DNA of 64,000 bases from Prionace glauca (taxonomy: Eukaryota > Chordata > Chondrichthyes > Carcharhiniformes > Carcharhinidae). Positions 39,101 to 47,524 of the stretch are shown here, piece after piece. The number at the start of each line of letters is the position of its first letter. Position 1 is the stretch's first letter. Below the pieces are notes generated by a model that saw only the letters and a list, made by a program, of their open reading frames with translations, was not told where the DNA came from and made no database searches. A program made the position numbers and the translations under genes. The DNA is taken from NCBI GenBank assembly GCA_037974335.1, contig CM075749.1:17411192-17475191 (forward strand), given 5' to 3'.

Positions 39101-40895
39101 TATAGGAACAGAATTCGATCATTTATCCCATCAAGTCTGTTCCACCGCTATTCAGTCATGGCTGATAAGTTTCTCAACCCCATTCTCCTGTCTTTTCCCC
39201 ATACCCTTTGAACACCTTATCAATCAAGAACCTATCTATCTCTGTTTTAATTACATAAATGACCTGTCCTTCACAGCCTTTTGTAGCAATAAATTCCACA
39301 GATTCACCACCTTCTGGCTGAAGAAATTTGCAGTTCTATAATGTTGTCCCTTTATTCTGAGGCTGTGCCCTCGGATCCTAATCTCTCCTACTGATCTTCC
39401 CCACGTCCACTCTATTAAGGCCTTTCAGTATTCTATAAGTTTCAGTAAGATCCCCCCAACCCCCCATCCTTCTGAATTCCATTGAGTACAGCCCCAGATA
39501 CATAGCCTTAACATCAGCAATTTGCTTTTCCACAGCACTTTTTAGTGTTTGGCAATTAGAAGATGAACCTAGGCAATGTTAATGATTAATTGCAATATGT
39601 GATGGGTACAAAATTGAAGAAAATTCCTACGCTATTATCATACAAACATTTAAAGAATTGCATTCATACAGCATTTATTCGTGCCTCTCAATGATATTCT
39701 CTAGCACTTTGAATACATTGTTTAAATGCTGGGGCCTCAGCTATTTACCATTTATATAGATGATCTGGAGGAGGGAACCGAGTGCAGGGTGTCGAAATTT
39801 GCTGATGACACCAAGATTGGGGGAAAGGCAAATTGTGCGGAGGGTGTGGAGAGTCTGCAGAAGGATCTAGATAGGCTGGGCGAATGGGCCAGGAAATGGC
39901 AAATGGAATTTAATGTTGGCAAGTGTGAGGTGGTCCACTTTGGTAGGAGGAATGGTAGGAAGGACTATTACTTACGGGGCGAAAAACTGCAGCAGGCGAC
40001 GGTGCAGAGGGACCTCGGGGTCCTTGTGCATGAGTCGCAAAAACCCAGCTTGCAGGTGCAGCAGGTGGTCAGGAAGGCGAATGGGATGCTGGCCTTCATA
40101 GCGAAGGGGATTGAATATAAAAGTAGGGAGGTCTTGCTGCAGCTGTATAGGGCATTGGTGAGGCCGCAGCTGGAGTACTGTGTGCAGTTTTGGGCGCCGC
40201 ACCTGCGCAAGGATGTTTTGGCCTTGGAGGGAGTGCAGAGGAGGTTTACTCGGCTGATACCGGAGTTGAGGGGATTGAGCTATGAGGAGAGGCTGAATAA
40301 ACTAGGCTTGTACTCGTTAGAGTTTAGAAGAATGAGGGGAAATCTCATTGAGACGTATAAGATGATGAATGGGATGGATAGGATAGAGGTGGAGAGACTG
40401 TTCCCGCTCAAAAAAGACAGTAGGACTAGGGGGCACAGCCTCAAGATAAAGGGGGGGCGGTTTAGAACAGAGTTGAGGAGGAACTTCTTCACTCAAAGGG
40501 TGGTGAATCTCTGGAATTCTCTGCCCGTTGAAGTGGTGGAGGCTGCCTCGCTAAATATTTTTAAGAAACGGGTTGATGGGTTTTTGACAAGAGAAGGGAT
40601 TAAGGGTTATGGGGAGAGGGCGGGAAGGTGGAGCTGAGTCACGACAGATCAGCCATGATCTTATTGAATGGCGGGGCAGGCTCGAAGGGCCAGATGGCCT
40701 ACTCCTGCTCCTATTTCTTATGTTCTTATGTTCTTATATTGTGGCTGTTGTCATTAATTGTGATTTCATCATGATTTATTATCTCTTTCACAGATATTCG
40801 ATTGTTTCACATTCTCGTTTCAGTCAGTGCTGTTAGTGGATTCATCGCTGTGGTAACAATGTTTTTGTATCTGATCTGCAAGAGACAATTGAAAG
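27086..40895 (+). CDS. Ig receptor gene 2 (Siglec-like), exons 1-5; tail not located
   Basis: Exons: signal 27086-27134, V-set 28379-28723, D2 37026-37328, I-set 38528-38842, transmembrane 40794-40895. All are open with consensus GT/AG and phase 1 junctions, giving about 370 residues through the membrane. The last exon ends in KRQLK and a donor, so at least one cytoplasmic exon follows. Siglec resemblance rests on the E-strand Cys of V, the TP-DHG motif of D2, the V-Y linker and the VDSNP I-set start. Where Siglecs hold sialic acid with an F-strand Arg, this protein has YVCEVK, so the ligand is unknown. It is the intact member of the pair with 232-14067. CR1 and SINE insertions fill the introns only. 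Confidence 0.82.
27135..27607 (+). other. gene 2 intron 1, first part
   Basis: No feature recognised. Confidence 0.3.
27809..27880 (+). pseudogene. relict V exon (tandem copy)
   Basis: Preceded by tgacaaagctttatattcca and a mutated acceptor (ataag), the sequence atcgcaatcactggggaggt and agtctggtcagtgttttgag matches the start of the V exon at 28379. The copy decays after about 70 bp and lacks the rest of the domain. The intron in front of it (from about 27608, agaaaatattaatgtagaa) also repeats the intron in front of the live exon, so a V-exon unit was duplicated in tandem and the upstream copy died. Confidence 0.75.
27967..28281 (-). mobile_element. SINE-A inside the duplicated intron block
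   Basis: Minus-strand copy with no counterpart in the matching gene 1 block (2390-2580), so it inserted after the two blocks separated or were homogenised. Confidence 0.85.
28379..28723 (+). CDS. gene 2 exon 2: V-set Ig domain
   Basis: Phase 1-1, 345 bp. Core residues: VTINCTF, AFWYR, PTC and NHC extra cysteines, NVSSDQSNYNYVC, and the J-like SGPGTQIQSY. One codon shorter than gene 1 in the F-G loop (IPRNPP versus IPVVYPP). Differences from gene 1 cluster in the C-C'-C'' face (SEWIYAFWYRN, KYSYSSSK), the face that in V-set receptors usually meets ligand. Acceptor tccatcag, donor gtaaag. Confidence 0.92.
28806..29107 (-). mobile_element. SINE-A
   Basis: Minus-strand copy from tatagaatcctacagtgtag to ccaccatgccacccct. 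Confidence 0.85.
29336..29664 (+). mobile_element. SINE-A
   Basis: Sense full-length copy, ggcacagtggcacagtggtt to gggattctatgattat. Confidence 0.85.
29776..31119 (-). mobile_element. CR1-C LINE, 5'-truncated, open RT frame
   Basis: Third CR1 subfamily, antisense to gene 2. The frame 31119-29875 is open for 414 codons from HGFIKGKSCLTNLLEF through [37 protein letters not shown], the FADDTKIGG active site and FFTQRVVNLWNSLPVEVV. The tail at 29776 is the complement of ttcttatgttcttatg. No stops in the retained part, so the insertion is young. A second copy is at 39731-40738. Confidence 0.9.
31120..31355 (+). other. intron segment with weak similarity to 35150-35250
   Basis: ggttagcttttcaagacttt and the following cttgagttcaagttaatagt resemble sequence near 35175-35215. 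Possibly fragments of an unknown repeat. Confidence 0.25.
31367..33461 (-). mobile_element. fold-back element, split by CR1-B
   Basis: Minus orientation relative to 11099-11650: it begins atatggagatgctggcattg, includes ccaaccagtttatttgatag, is interrupted at 31571-33382, and resumes with tgctattcaagtcttaaaga to ggtgttgtgagactttt. Flanks actctattcag (31356-31366) and actttattcag (33462-33472) differ at one base, an 11-bp target duplication. The family's unpaired end lies on the left here. Confidence 0.75.
31571..33382 (-). mobile_element. CR1-B LINE, second copy, 5'-truncated
   Basis: Near-identical to the 3' half of 6938-10669, including the SINE-like block in the 3' UTR. The open frame 33351-31966 retains 461 codons from VPEDWRIANVVPLFKKG through the FADDTKLVG site and the C-terminal CR1 blocks. 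Perfect 8-bp target duplication ctaacatg (31563-31570 and 33383-33390). Only a handful of coding differences from the longer copy were seen, so both moved recently. Confidence 0.92.
33590..33875 (-). mobile_element. SINE-A
   Basis: Degenerate minus-strand copy, tagaatcccaacagagcaga to gtgttaaccactgtgcctct. Confidence 0.75.
34125..34350 (+). repeat. unknown repeat, copy 1 (split by SINE fragment)
   Basis: tataaaatcaataatccaat, gaaaatgttagaaatacaca and, after a SINE-A tail fragment (34214-34296), acagctttaatcaaagctat match 35262-35440. Resembles the widespread 'aatacacagcaggtcagtcagcatc' shark repeat. Confidence 0.5.
34214..34296 (-). mobile_element. SINE-A tail fragment
   Basis: accatagaatctctagagtg and ggccattcggcccattgagt only; inserted in the repeat above. 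Confidence 0.65.
34725..35156 (-). other. unassigned 143-codon open frame in a gene 2 intron
   Basis: Opens MDKFKTTTNPELRYWITENT, is Glu/Lys/Thr rich in the middle (EEVTEKERSEG, ALEEREEYFELK) and has no domain I recognise. Composition is not repeat-like, but the surrounding sequence is shared weakly with 31120-31355, so it may be part of an old mobile element. Being antisense in an intron and lacking homology in my memory, it may well be chance. Confidence 0.2.
35262..35440 (+). repeat. unknown repeat, copy 2
   Basis: tataaaatcgataatccagt, gaaaatgttgtaaataaaca and caaagttttaatcaaagcca parallel the copy at 34125-34350. Confidence 0.5.
35733..36036 (+). mobile_element. SINE-A variant with a different tail
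   Basis: Head and body as SINE-A (ggcggcacggtggcacagtg), but the 3' end is ttttcacagtaactttgctg and gacacgaataaatt rather than the gattctatgatt tail. Copies with the same tail: 46419-46716 and, antisense, 41670-41965. Confidence 0.75.
36296..36422 (-). mobile_element. SINE-H (HE1-like) 5' part
   Basis: Reverse complement shows a ggtggtgtagtggtattgtt head, then ctggattactaatctag (complement of the tRNA-like anticodon region) and the gggattcaaactcaggtctc B-box region. Resembles the tRNA-derived HE1-type SINEs of elasmobranchs. Truncated. Confidence 0.65.
36423..37025 (+). other. gene 2 intron 2, last part
   Basis: No repeat recognised. The final 30 bases (ttttctttctctttcttctc) are an ideal pyrimidine tract for the D2 exon. 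Confidence 0.4.
37026..37328 (+). CDS. gene 2 exon 3: second Ig domain (Siglec D2-like)
   Basis: Phase 1-1, 303 bp, uninterrupted, and so the template for recognising the split exon of gene 1. Motifs: FNLTCSTKG, FTWACHGAN, SSQFEITPKMTDHG, TVCTCHIKHATF, EIKLHVM. Four cysteines as in gene 1; the WAC and first VC residues form a possible second disulphide in addition to the B-F pair. The T-P-x-x-x-D-H-G-T turn is also found in Siglec D2. Donor gtgagt. Confidence 0.9.
37470..37930 (-). mobile_element. CR1-like LINE 3' fragment
   Basis: Complement of a CR1 end: cataggaacataggacagag tail, gaattccacagataaacaac for the FFTQRV-WNxLP block, and further C-terminal sequence to about 37930. Old and diverged. 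Confidence 0.65.
37931..38527 (+). other. gene 2 intron 3, last part
   Basis: Pyrimidine-rich around 37980-38200 (tttttatcacccttttcctt and similar); nothing else identified. Acceptor ctgttag. Confidence 0.35.
38528..38842 (+). CDS. gene 2 exon 4: I-set/C2-type Ig domain
   Basis: Phase 1-1, 315 bp. FLELKCCVDSNPISTVIW contains the B-strand Cys plus an adjacent extra Cys absent from gene 1 (RCSVDS), then EGGVYWCVANNSYGW and NASVHIGV. The linker is LHVMYEPQDP, close to the Siglec linker. The odd second Cys could pair between chains. Donor gtaaac. Confidence 0.9.
39088..39495 (-). mobile_element. CR1-like LINE 3' fragment
   Basis: aagaccataagatataggaa tail complement, ctattcagtcatggctgata, then ccacagattcaccaccttct. 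Moderately diverged. Confidence 0.7.
39731..40738 (+). mobile_element. CR1-C LINE, second copy
   Basis: Sense to gene 2, 5'-truncated inside the RT at GPQLFTIYIDDLEEG, open to the stop at 40635, with repeats of ttcttatg at the end. Nearly identical to the antisense copy at 29776-31119 (one visible change is N for D in RRMRGNLIETYK). It ends about 55 bp before the transmembrane exon. Confidence 0.9.
40794..40895 (+). CDS. gene 2 exon 5: transmembrane segment
   Basis: Acceptor ctctttcacag, phase 1-1, 102 bp. Encodes DIRLFHILVSVSAVSGF, IAVVTMFLYLIC and the stop-transfer KRQLK, with no charged residue in the membrane span. The donor gtaaaa is weak but in the expected place. Identity to gene 1 is low here, in contrast to the V exon. 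Confidence 0.8.
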
Positions 40896-41669
40896 GTAAA
40901 ACTTAAAATAAGGCATTGGGCATAGGTGTTAACCTTACCATTGACATCAATAGCGAGCTGTAAAATGATGTGGTTTTCCACTAGCTGGTGTGACTCTAGC
41001 CCTTTGCAATAATTGTTTGTGAATGTTCTTGCTTGTCAGGTTATTTTTTTCATGTCCCAGTCTCTCACTGGGACTAAATAGGTTGCTCACATCAAGCTAG
41101 AGCTTTCTAGAATATCTTTTTCAACATTCAGAATTTCGCCACTTGTGTTTTGGATGTTATATGATGATTTGCGACACCAGAAAGTTAGGAGATAAATTAG
41201 ATTGTGGATAAAGACAAAACTACTATATTATCTTGCAATACTAAAACCAACATTTTCTATTAATCCAGTATTGGAAATATTTAGCAGTCATGGTTGAATT
41301 ACGATGCAGGAAGTGAAAGGTTATTTCTATCTCAGTAAAATTCTTCAACTTTCAGTTATAAATTGTACTGAAATATCAGGATATTGAAGGATTCTTAAAA
41401 ATTTGTATTAAAGACTGAAAATTTTCTAAACTTCTTGGTCAAGAAAATTGTGCCTGGGGAGTGCCTTGTGAAATGACAAGATATTCAAAGGGTAGACAAA
41501 GCTGGATTTTGATGGTACACGTGTATTCCAGGAGTCAGCTGTCAAAGAACAGTGTATTTATTGCACAAAATAAAATAAACAGAAACCACAAGCCTTGGTG
41601 AACACATGTTCCACTGGGGACTAAAAGCTAATGAACCCACTCAAGGTCTTGCTTTATACAAGGTTTGTA
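40896..41669 (+). other. downstream of gene 2 exon 5, no recognised feature
   Basis: No ITIM-like coding block (I/V/L-x-Y-x-x-L/V) bounded by splice sites was found here. Confidence 0.35.
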
Positions 41670-41965
41670 AAGTTCATTAGCATCATAAGTAGGCTTTCAT
41701 CAATGCTGCAATGAGGTTATTGTGAAAATGCCTTAGTCGCCACACTCTGGCGCCTGTTCAGGTTCAGTGAGGGAGAATTTAGCATGGCCAATGCACATAA
41801 CTAGCATGTCTTTCAGACTGTAGGAGAAAACTGGACCACCCAGAGCAAACCCACGCAGGAACAACATGCAAACTTCATGGACAGTGACCCAAGCTGGGAA
41901 TCAAACCCAAGTTCCTGGCGCTGTGAGGCAGCAGTGCTAACCACTGTGCCACCATGCCACCACAT
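41670..41965 (-). mobile_element. SINE-A variant (short-tail type)
   Basis: gcatcataagtaggctttca (tail complement) to ccactgtgccaccatgccac. Confidence 0.75.
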
Positions 41966-42094
41966 TGGTATCTGAGCTCCAACTGGTTGGTTAATTACCA
42001 ATCTCCAGGGAGCTTGTATCCAACGAGCCTGACTGGGAAGTCAATTAGTGATTTCCCCATGCAAGTCATGGGGGTTATCACAACATGTTGGTAA

Positions 42095-42920
42095 GCCACT
42101 AGACTCTATAATACAGGACAAAATTACTAAGAGGAGGGACAGGGCTAGTTGGCACATAGCTCTAAAGGGCAGGTTATGTTTGAACGAACTCATAGAATCT
42201 TTTAAGAACAGTGAGAAAGTGCAACGGATGCAGGCTATGTCAGCTTTCAAAAAATATTTGCTAAATTATAAAGAGCTTCACAATAAAAGTAGTGACTTGT
42301 GCACTTAGCCCCAGGAATTATTGAAGAGCGCAAAGCAAAGAGTCAAGATAAAGAAAGTTTCTTGGTCAGACTTCATTTGGAGTATTGTGAGCAGTCTTAG
42401 GCCCCATAACCAAGGAAGGATGTGCTGGCCTTGGAAAGGATCCACAGGAAGTTCAGCAGAATGATCCCTGGAATAAAGAGTTTGTCATTTGACGTACAGT
42501 TGACGACTCTGGGTCTGTACTCGTTGAAGCTTAGAAGGATGAGGGGGAATCTTATTGAAACTTACAGGATACTGCGAGGCCTGGAAAGTGTGGACATGGA
42601 GAGGATGTTTCCACTGTAAGGATAAACTAGAACCAGAGGGCACAATCTCAGGTTAAAGGGATGATCCTTTAAAACAGAGATGAGGAGGAATTTCTTCAGC
42701 CAGATTCTTCCGTGAATCTAAGGAACGTGTTGCCGCAGAAGGCTGTGGAGGCCAGGTCATTGAATGTCTTTAAGACAAAGGTAGATATGTTCTTGATTAA
42801 TAAGGGGATAGGGCTTATGGGGAAAAGGCAGGAGAATAGGGATGAGAAAAATATCAGCCATGATTGAATGGTGGAGCAGATTCGATGGGCTGAGTGGCCT
42901 AATTCTGCTCCTATGTCAAA
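42095..42920 (+). mobile_element. CR1-like LINE with internal deletion
   Basis: RT region relic (gacaaaattactaagaggag, gggcaggttatgtttgaacg) joined to C-terminal blocks: RLHLEYCEQS-like, LALERIHRKFSRMIPGIKSL, LKLRRMRGNLIETYRILRGL. The end is tggcctaattctgctcctat. Several stops. Confidence 0.75.
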
Positions 42921-42989
42921 TGGACAATTTGACTGTTATTCCACAGAGATCTGTATAAGTTCACTTCTAATAGTACTTAAATTATCTGT

Positions 42990-43262
42990 TTCCAGGAGTT
43001 GAGGCAAAAATGTCAACTTTGGGGTCATGTGAAATTGAAAGACATAGAAACTTGTGATCAGAGTGACAAAGATAGGCTTAACAAAATTGGAACATGGGTA
43101 GCAGATGCAATTCAACATGGAAATAAATTGAGTTAATAGACTTTTAAATGAAAGAAAAGATGATTTATGTGAATTTGATTTTTGGAGAAAACTAGGTGTG
43201 CAAATAGACAAGTAAACAAGGAAGGCCAAAGAACTGTAAACAGATTCTATACTTTAGCATCT
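42990..43262 (+). mobile_element. older CR1-like fragment
   Basis: Translates in part to DRLNKIGTWVADAIQHGNK, matching the DDLDRLGEWARKWQMEFNV region of CR1 downstream of the FADD box. Short and decayed. Confidence 0.55.
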
Positions 43263-43274
43263 GGATTCCTAGGA

Positions 43275-43477
43275 TGGAATTTTCCAGCGCTCCTCGGGTT
43301 TTTTGGCCATGGAGATAGCTCGCCATTCGCTGCCGGTGGGATCTTCCAGTTCTGCCGATGTCAACAGCATTTTGCATGGCTCTTACCCTCCGTCACTGGG
43401 GAGTCCAGGATGGGGATTGCCATCAGCAAGACTGGAAGATCCTGCCAGCAGGAAGGGCCGGAAAATTCAGCCCATAG
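43275..43477 (+). repeat. unclassified repeat ('attttccag' type), copy 1
   Basis: Starts ggaattttccagcgctcctc, has gctgccggtgggatcttcca and ends gccggaaaattcagccca, so the ends are loosely inverted. Shares its middle with 44594-44812. Confidence 0.55.
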
Positions 43478-44224
43478 GATGTGAAAAAGAATTGTGCTGA
43501 ACTTGTTTGATTTGCTGAGGTTAGAATGTTGTTTGTAGACTTGAGCTGCCGTTAGAGGACAAGGAAAAAGGAAGGTTGGAAAAGGTGTAGCCTGGATTCA
43601 CTGGAGTATTATAAGGAATGAGGAGTTATGAGGACATTTCAGAAGGTGGAGTTTTTTGACTAAAGCTAAGGTGATCAAAGTCATTCTGAAAGAAGATTAT
43701 GATAAGATAACTATTGAGAGATTGGGCCACATCTCCTTGGAGCGGTAATCAGCATCAGGTTGCCACTCCATATTCAATTGCTCAAAAGATTATTCTTCAG
43801 ACCTTCTCTCACCTGATCTTTGGACATGGGCCAGGTGAAATCCAGGCAGTTCCAAGGCTAAACATCAAAATGCTGGAGGGTGGGAGTGAAAAGGGGTGGT
43901 TAGTTAAGGATGGGTGCTGCCCCCTTCGAGATCAGGGATCTGGGGGGAGTCCCCGAGAGGTATTGGGAGGATCCCTTGATGTAGCCAGACTGGGCGTTTG
44001 CAATGATTACTCAGAACTTAGGAGAAGTTTTAACTCTTCTAACTTTTTCAGAGGAACTGTTGGTATAGCCTTATCAAAATCATCCATAGTATGCAATTTA
44101 AATTGCATTTTTGGTTAGTATACAGCTGTTTCTTGCATGTTATTCAGACAAAGCATACTATTCATGGAGAAGGAAAGGAAAGAGTGCCGAATGTAATGTT
44201 ACAGTTATGGCCAGAGTGTAGAGA
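43478..44224. other. no recognised feature
   Basis: Possible decayed LINE sequence near 43560-43740, not assignable. Confidence 0.25.
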
Positions 44225-44590
44225 AAGGTCAACTTAATGTAAGGTAGGTCCATTCAAAAGTCTGATAGCAGCAGAGAAGATTAGCTGTTCTTGAGTCAGT
44301 TGGTTCATGACCTCAGGCTTTAGTATCTTTTTCCCGCCAGAAGAAGGTGGAAAGGAGAATGTCTGGGTAGCACGGGGTCTTTAATTATGCTGGCTACTTT
44401 TCTGAGGCAGCAGGAAGTTGGATATAGTCAATGGATCAGAGGCTGGTCTGTGTGATGGACTGGGCTACATTCACAACCTTTTGTAGTTTCTTGCAGTCTA
44501 GGGCAGAGCAGAAGCCATACCAAGCTGTGTGATACCATCAGAAAGAATGCTTTCTATGGTGTACCTGTAAAAGTTGGTGAGATTTGTAGC
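44225..44590 (-). mobile_element. L2-like LINE ORF2 3' fragment
   Basis: Complement encodes the C-terminal L2-type region (ASIIKDPxHP...RRYKS...KNSFFPAAI-LLN pattern). Nucleotide match with the sense copy at 52125-52738, for example ggactgggctacattcacaa versus its reverse complement. Confidence 0.65.
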
Positions 44591-44593
44591 TTT

Positions 44594-44812
44594 AGGATAG
44601 GATTTTCACCCCCCGCATCCCAACCCCGCAGAATGGAGTATTTTCCTGATGACGGAGGTAGCTTGCCATTGGCTGCTGGCAGGATATTCCAGTCCCACCG
44701 ATATCCACAGTGTTTTGTGCAGCTTGTCAGGCCTGCCGCTGGGGAATCAGCCACGGGTCAGGATGCCTTTGGCAACACCAGATGATCCTGTCAGCGGGAA
44801 AGAGCTGGAAAA
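44594..44812 (+). repeat. unclassified repeat ('attttccag' type), copy 2
   Basis: ttgccattggctgctggcag and cagtcccaccgatatccaca align with copy 1; ends near gagctggaaaatacc. Confidence 0.55.
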
Positions 44813-45404
44813 TACCACTCTTTACTACAGCGATGCTGCTGGAACATTTTTTGCACTAATCAGAATCCATGCAACTTTCCATTGTGTTGTGATTGTTCAT
44901 GACTTTGTTATTGGTGCCAAGTTCAACTTTTCTAATCCTCTTGCGATTCAAATACACTGTCCCACCCACACTTCCTGTTCTCAGCACTGTTGGCAAATCG
45001 AAACCAAACTTAGCACTTCAAAACCTCAGAAATGTGGAATGCTTTACCTCCCTCCATGTTGCCTTTCTCCTGCAGTTTACAGAGTTTTATAACCAAAGTG
45101 TGATGTCACCTGACCACTAATTCTTGCAATTTGTCATCCTTTTCTTCAGGCCTTTCTATATTAATATCATGACTTTCTCAGAAAGGCAGAGCTGCCCAAA
45201 TTGACGCACAATCTCAACACAAATTCTATTGACAATTAGTAGTTAACCACTTAAAACATTTGTATGGCATTCCTTTGTCACCTGCTTTAACCTTTTGTGC
45301 TTTAAGTGGTATAATGTCAGTAAATACAGTAGGCAAAAGAAAAGTCACACAAATGTGAGAAGCATTGATCCATAAATATCAATGTCTTGGTTTATCACTG
45401 TTAG
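44813..45404. other. no recognised feature
   Basis: Nothing recognised. Confidence 0.3.
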
Positions 45405-45702
45405 GGTGACATGGTAGCACAATGGTTAGCACCGCTACCTTACAGTACAGGGACCTGGATTCAATTCCAATCTTGAGTGACTGTGTGTGTGTGTGTGTGT
45501 GTGGAGACTACATATTTTTCCCGTGTCTGATCTGGTTTCCTACGGGTGCTCCGGATTCCTCCCACTATCCAATGATATGCGAGTTAGGTGAATTGGCCAT
45601 GGGAAATGCACAGATTACAGGTATAGGACAGGGTGGTGGGCATGGGCAAAGTACTCTTTTGGGAGTCGGTGCAGACTAGATGGGCTGAATAGTCTCCGTT
45701 CC
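45405..45702 (+). mobile_element. SINE-A with (TG)n
   Basis: gtgacatggtagcacaatgg head; a TG run at about 45483-45502 has expanded from the ctgtctgtgtgg part of the body. Confidence 0.8.
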
Positions 45703-46008
45703 ATAGAATCACTAGTGCAGGAGGCCATCCTGCCCATCAAGCATACACTAACAACAATCCCACTTGGGCCCTTTCCCTGCACGTATTTACCCTCCTAATC
45801 CCTTGACACTAAGGGGCAATTTAGCAAGGCTAATCCACTAAACCTGCATATGTTTGGACTGAGAGGAAACCAGAGCACCTGGAGGAAACCGACGCAGACA
45901 CGGGGAGAATGTGCAAACTCCATACAGACAGTGACCCATGCTGGGAATTGAAACTGGGTCTCTGGCATTGTGAGACAGCAGTGTTAAACACTGTGCTGCC
46001 CTAAAAAT
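45703..46008 (-). mobile_element. SINE-A, tail-to-tail with the previous copy
   Basis: Begins atagaatcactagtgcagga and ends acactgtgctgccctaaa. Confidence 0.8.
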
Positions 46009-46333
46009 AAGTATAAGGACTCTATGGTAAATGATGGAGACTAACTGGCGATTGCATTAATGAGAATAAATATCTCAACTCAACAAAAGCTCTTGCTTTC
46101 GTTTCTGCTGGTTTCAGCTTGTTATGTGACATCCTCAGTATAATGTGTAGGTGGCAGATTATTTAAAAATATTAAAAGATTTGTGACTCATTTGCTGAAA
46201 TTTAGTTGGGTGTTGGTAAAGGTGAAAAGAAAATGTTGTTGCATTTAATACCTATACACACTGAGTCATCAGCTCCATGTGAAACATCAATGGAAATCGT
46301 GTGGTATGCACTCTTAACTGGTTGATTATGTAT
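46009..46333. other. no recognised feature
   Basis: Nothing recognised. Confidence 0.3.
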
Positions 46334-46406
46334 ACCTGGCTAGATCAGTCAGTAGAGCATAAGACTCTTGCCCTTAGGGTCGTGGGCTTGCGTCCCATGT
46401 TGGCTG
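46334..46406 (+). tRNA. tRNA-Lys(CTT)-like pseudogene
   Basis: acctggctagatcagtcagt and agagcataagactcttgccc align with vertebrate tRNA-Lys(CTT) over 73 nt, including the D arm, anticodon CTT and T arm gggtcgtgggcttgcgtccc. The first acceptor pairs are damaged and the anticodon stem has a mismatch, so it is most likely non-functional. It lies 13 bp before a SINE head. Confidence 0.6.
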
Positions 46407-46418
46407 CCATTGTTTTGG

Positions 46419-46716
46419 TGACATGGTGGCACGGTGGTTATCACTGCTACTTCACAGCGCCAGGGAAACAGGTTCAATTCCTGCCTCGGGTGACTGTGTG
46501 GAGCCTCACACGTTCTCCCCATGTCTGCGTGGATTCCCTCTGGGTGCTCTGGTTTCCTCCCACACTCCGAAAAACATGCCGGTTAGGTGCAATAGCCATG
46601 CTAAATTCTCCCTCAGTGTACCCGAACTGGCGCCAGCGTGTGACGACAAGGGGTTTTTCACAGTAACTTCACTGCAGTGTTAATGTCAGCCGACTTGTGA
46701 CACTAATAAATTAACT
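46419..46716 (+). mobile_element. SINE-A variant (short-tail type)
   Basis: ggtggcacggtggttatcac head; ends cagtaacttcactgcagtgt and gacactaataaatt. Confidence 0.8.
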
Positions 46717-47023
46717 TCAATGGTTTTCATATTTCCACTGAATTTTGGATCTGCTGTTGTGAGATATGAAATATTATAGGAAGAAATGTGGTGGAAAGGC
46801 CATAAATATTTGAGGACTTAACACTGGGAATATTTGATGACAAGTGCAGTGAGTGGTTGTGAATGTCACAGAAAATGTCTGGTAGCACAGACTTGGGCAT
46901 TAGAGAGCATGGAATGTGTGATGGCACAGCATTGATGGTACAGATCAGTGGGCTATTGCGGAGGTCACAGAGCTAGACAACAAGAGAATATTACAGCATC
47001 TGAAACTAAATTCCATCATATAA

Positions 47024-47300
47024 GGGCGGCACGGTGGCATAGTGGTTAGCACTGCTGTGTCACAGTGCCAGAGACCTGTGTTCAATTCCCGGCTTGGGTC
47101 ACTGTGTAGAGTTTGCACATTCTCCTCGTGTCTGCATGGATTTCCTCCAGGTGCTCTGGTGTCCTCCCACAGTCCAAAGCTATGCGGGTTAGGTTGACTG
47201 GTCATGATAAATTGACCCTTTGCGTCATGGGCTCTAGCGGGGTAATTAAATGGGGCTATTGGGATAGACCCCGGGTGGGATTGTGGTTGGTGCAGACTTA
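47024..47300 (+). mobile_element. SINE-A
   Basis: Sense copy from ggcggcacggtggcatagtg; its tail is lost where the next copy begins. Confidence 0.8.
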
Positions 47301-47524
47301 TAGTATCCCTGTAGTGCAGAAGGAGGCCATTTGGCCCATCGAGTCTGCACCGACCACAATCCTAAACAGGCCCTATTCCTGTGACCCTACTTATTTACCC
47401 TGCCAACCCTCTGACACTCTGTGTGGAGAACTCCACACAGACAGTGACCCGAGCCAGGAATCGAACCTAGGACCCTGGAGCTGTGAAGCAGCAGTGCTAA
47501 CCACTGTGCCACCATGCTGCCCTT
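47301..47524 (-). mobile_element. SINE-A, internally deleted
   Basis: tagtatccctgtagtgcaga to ccactgtgccaccatgctgc, lacking about 100 bp of body. Joined tail to tail with the previous copy. Confidence 0.8.
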
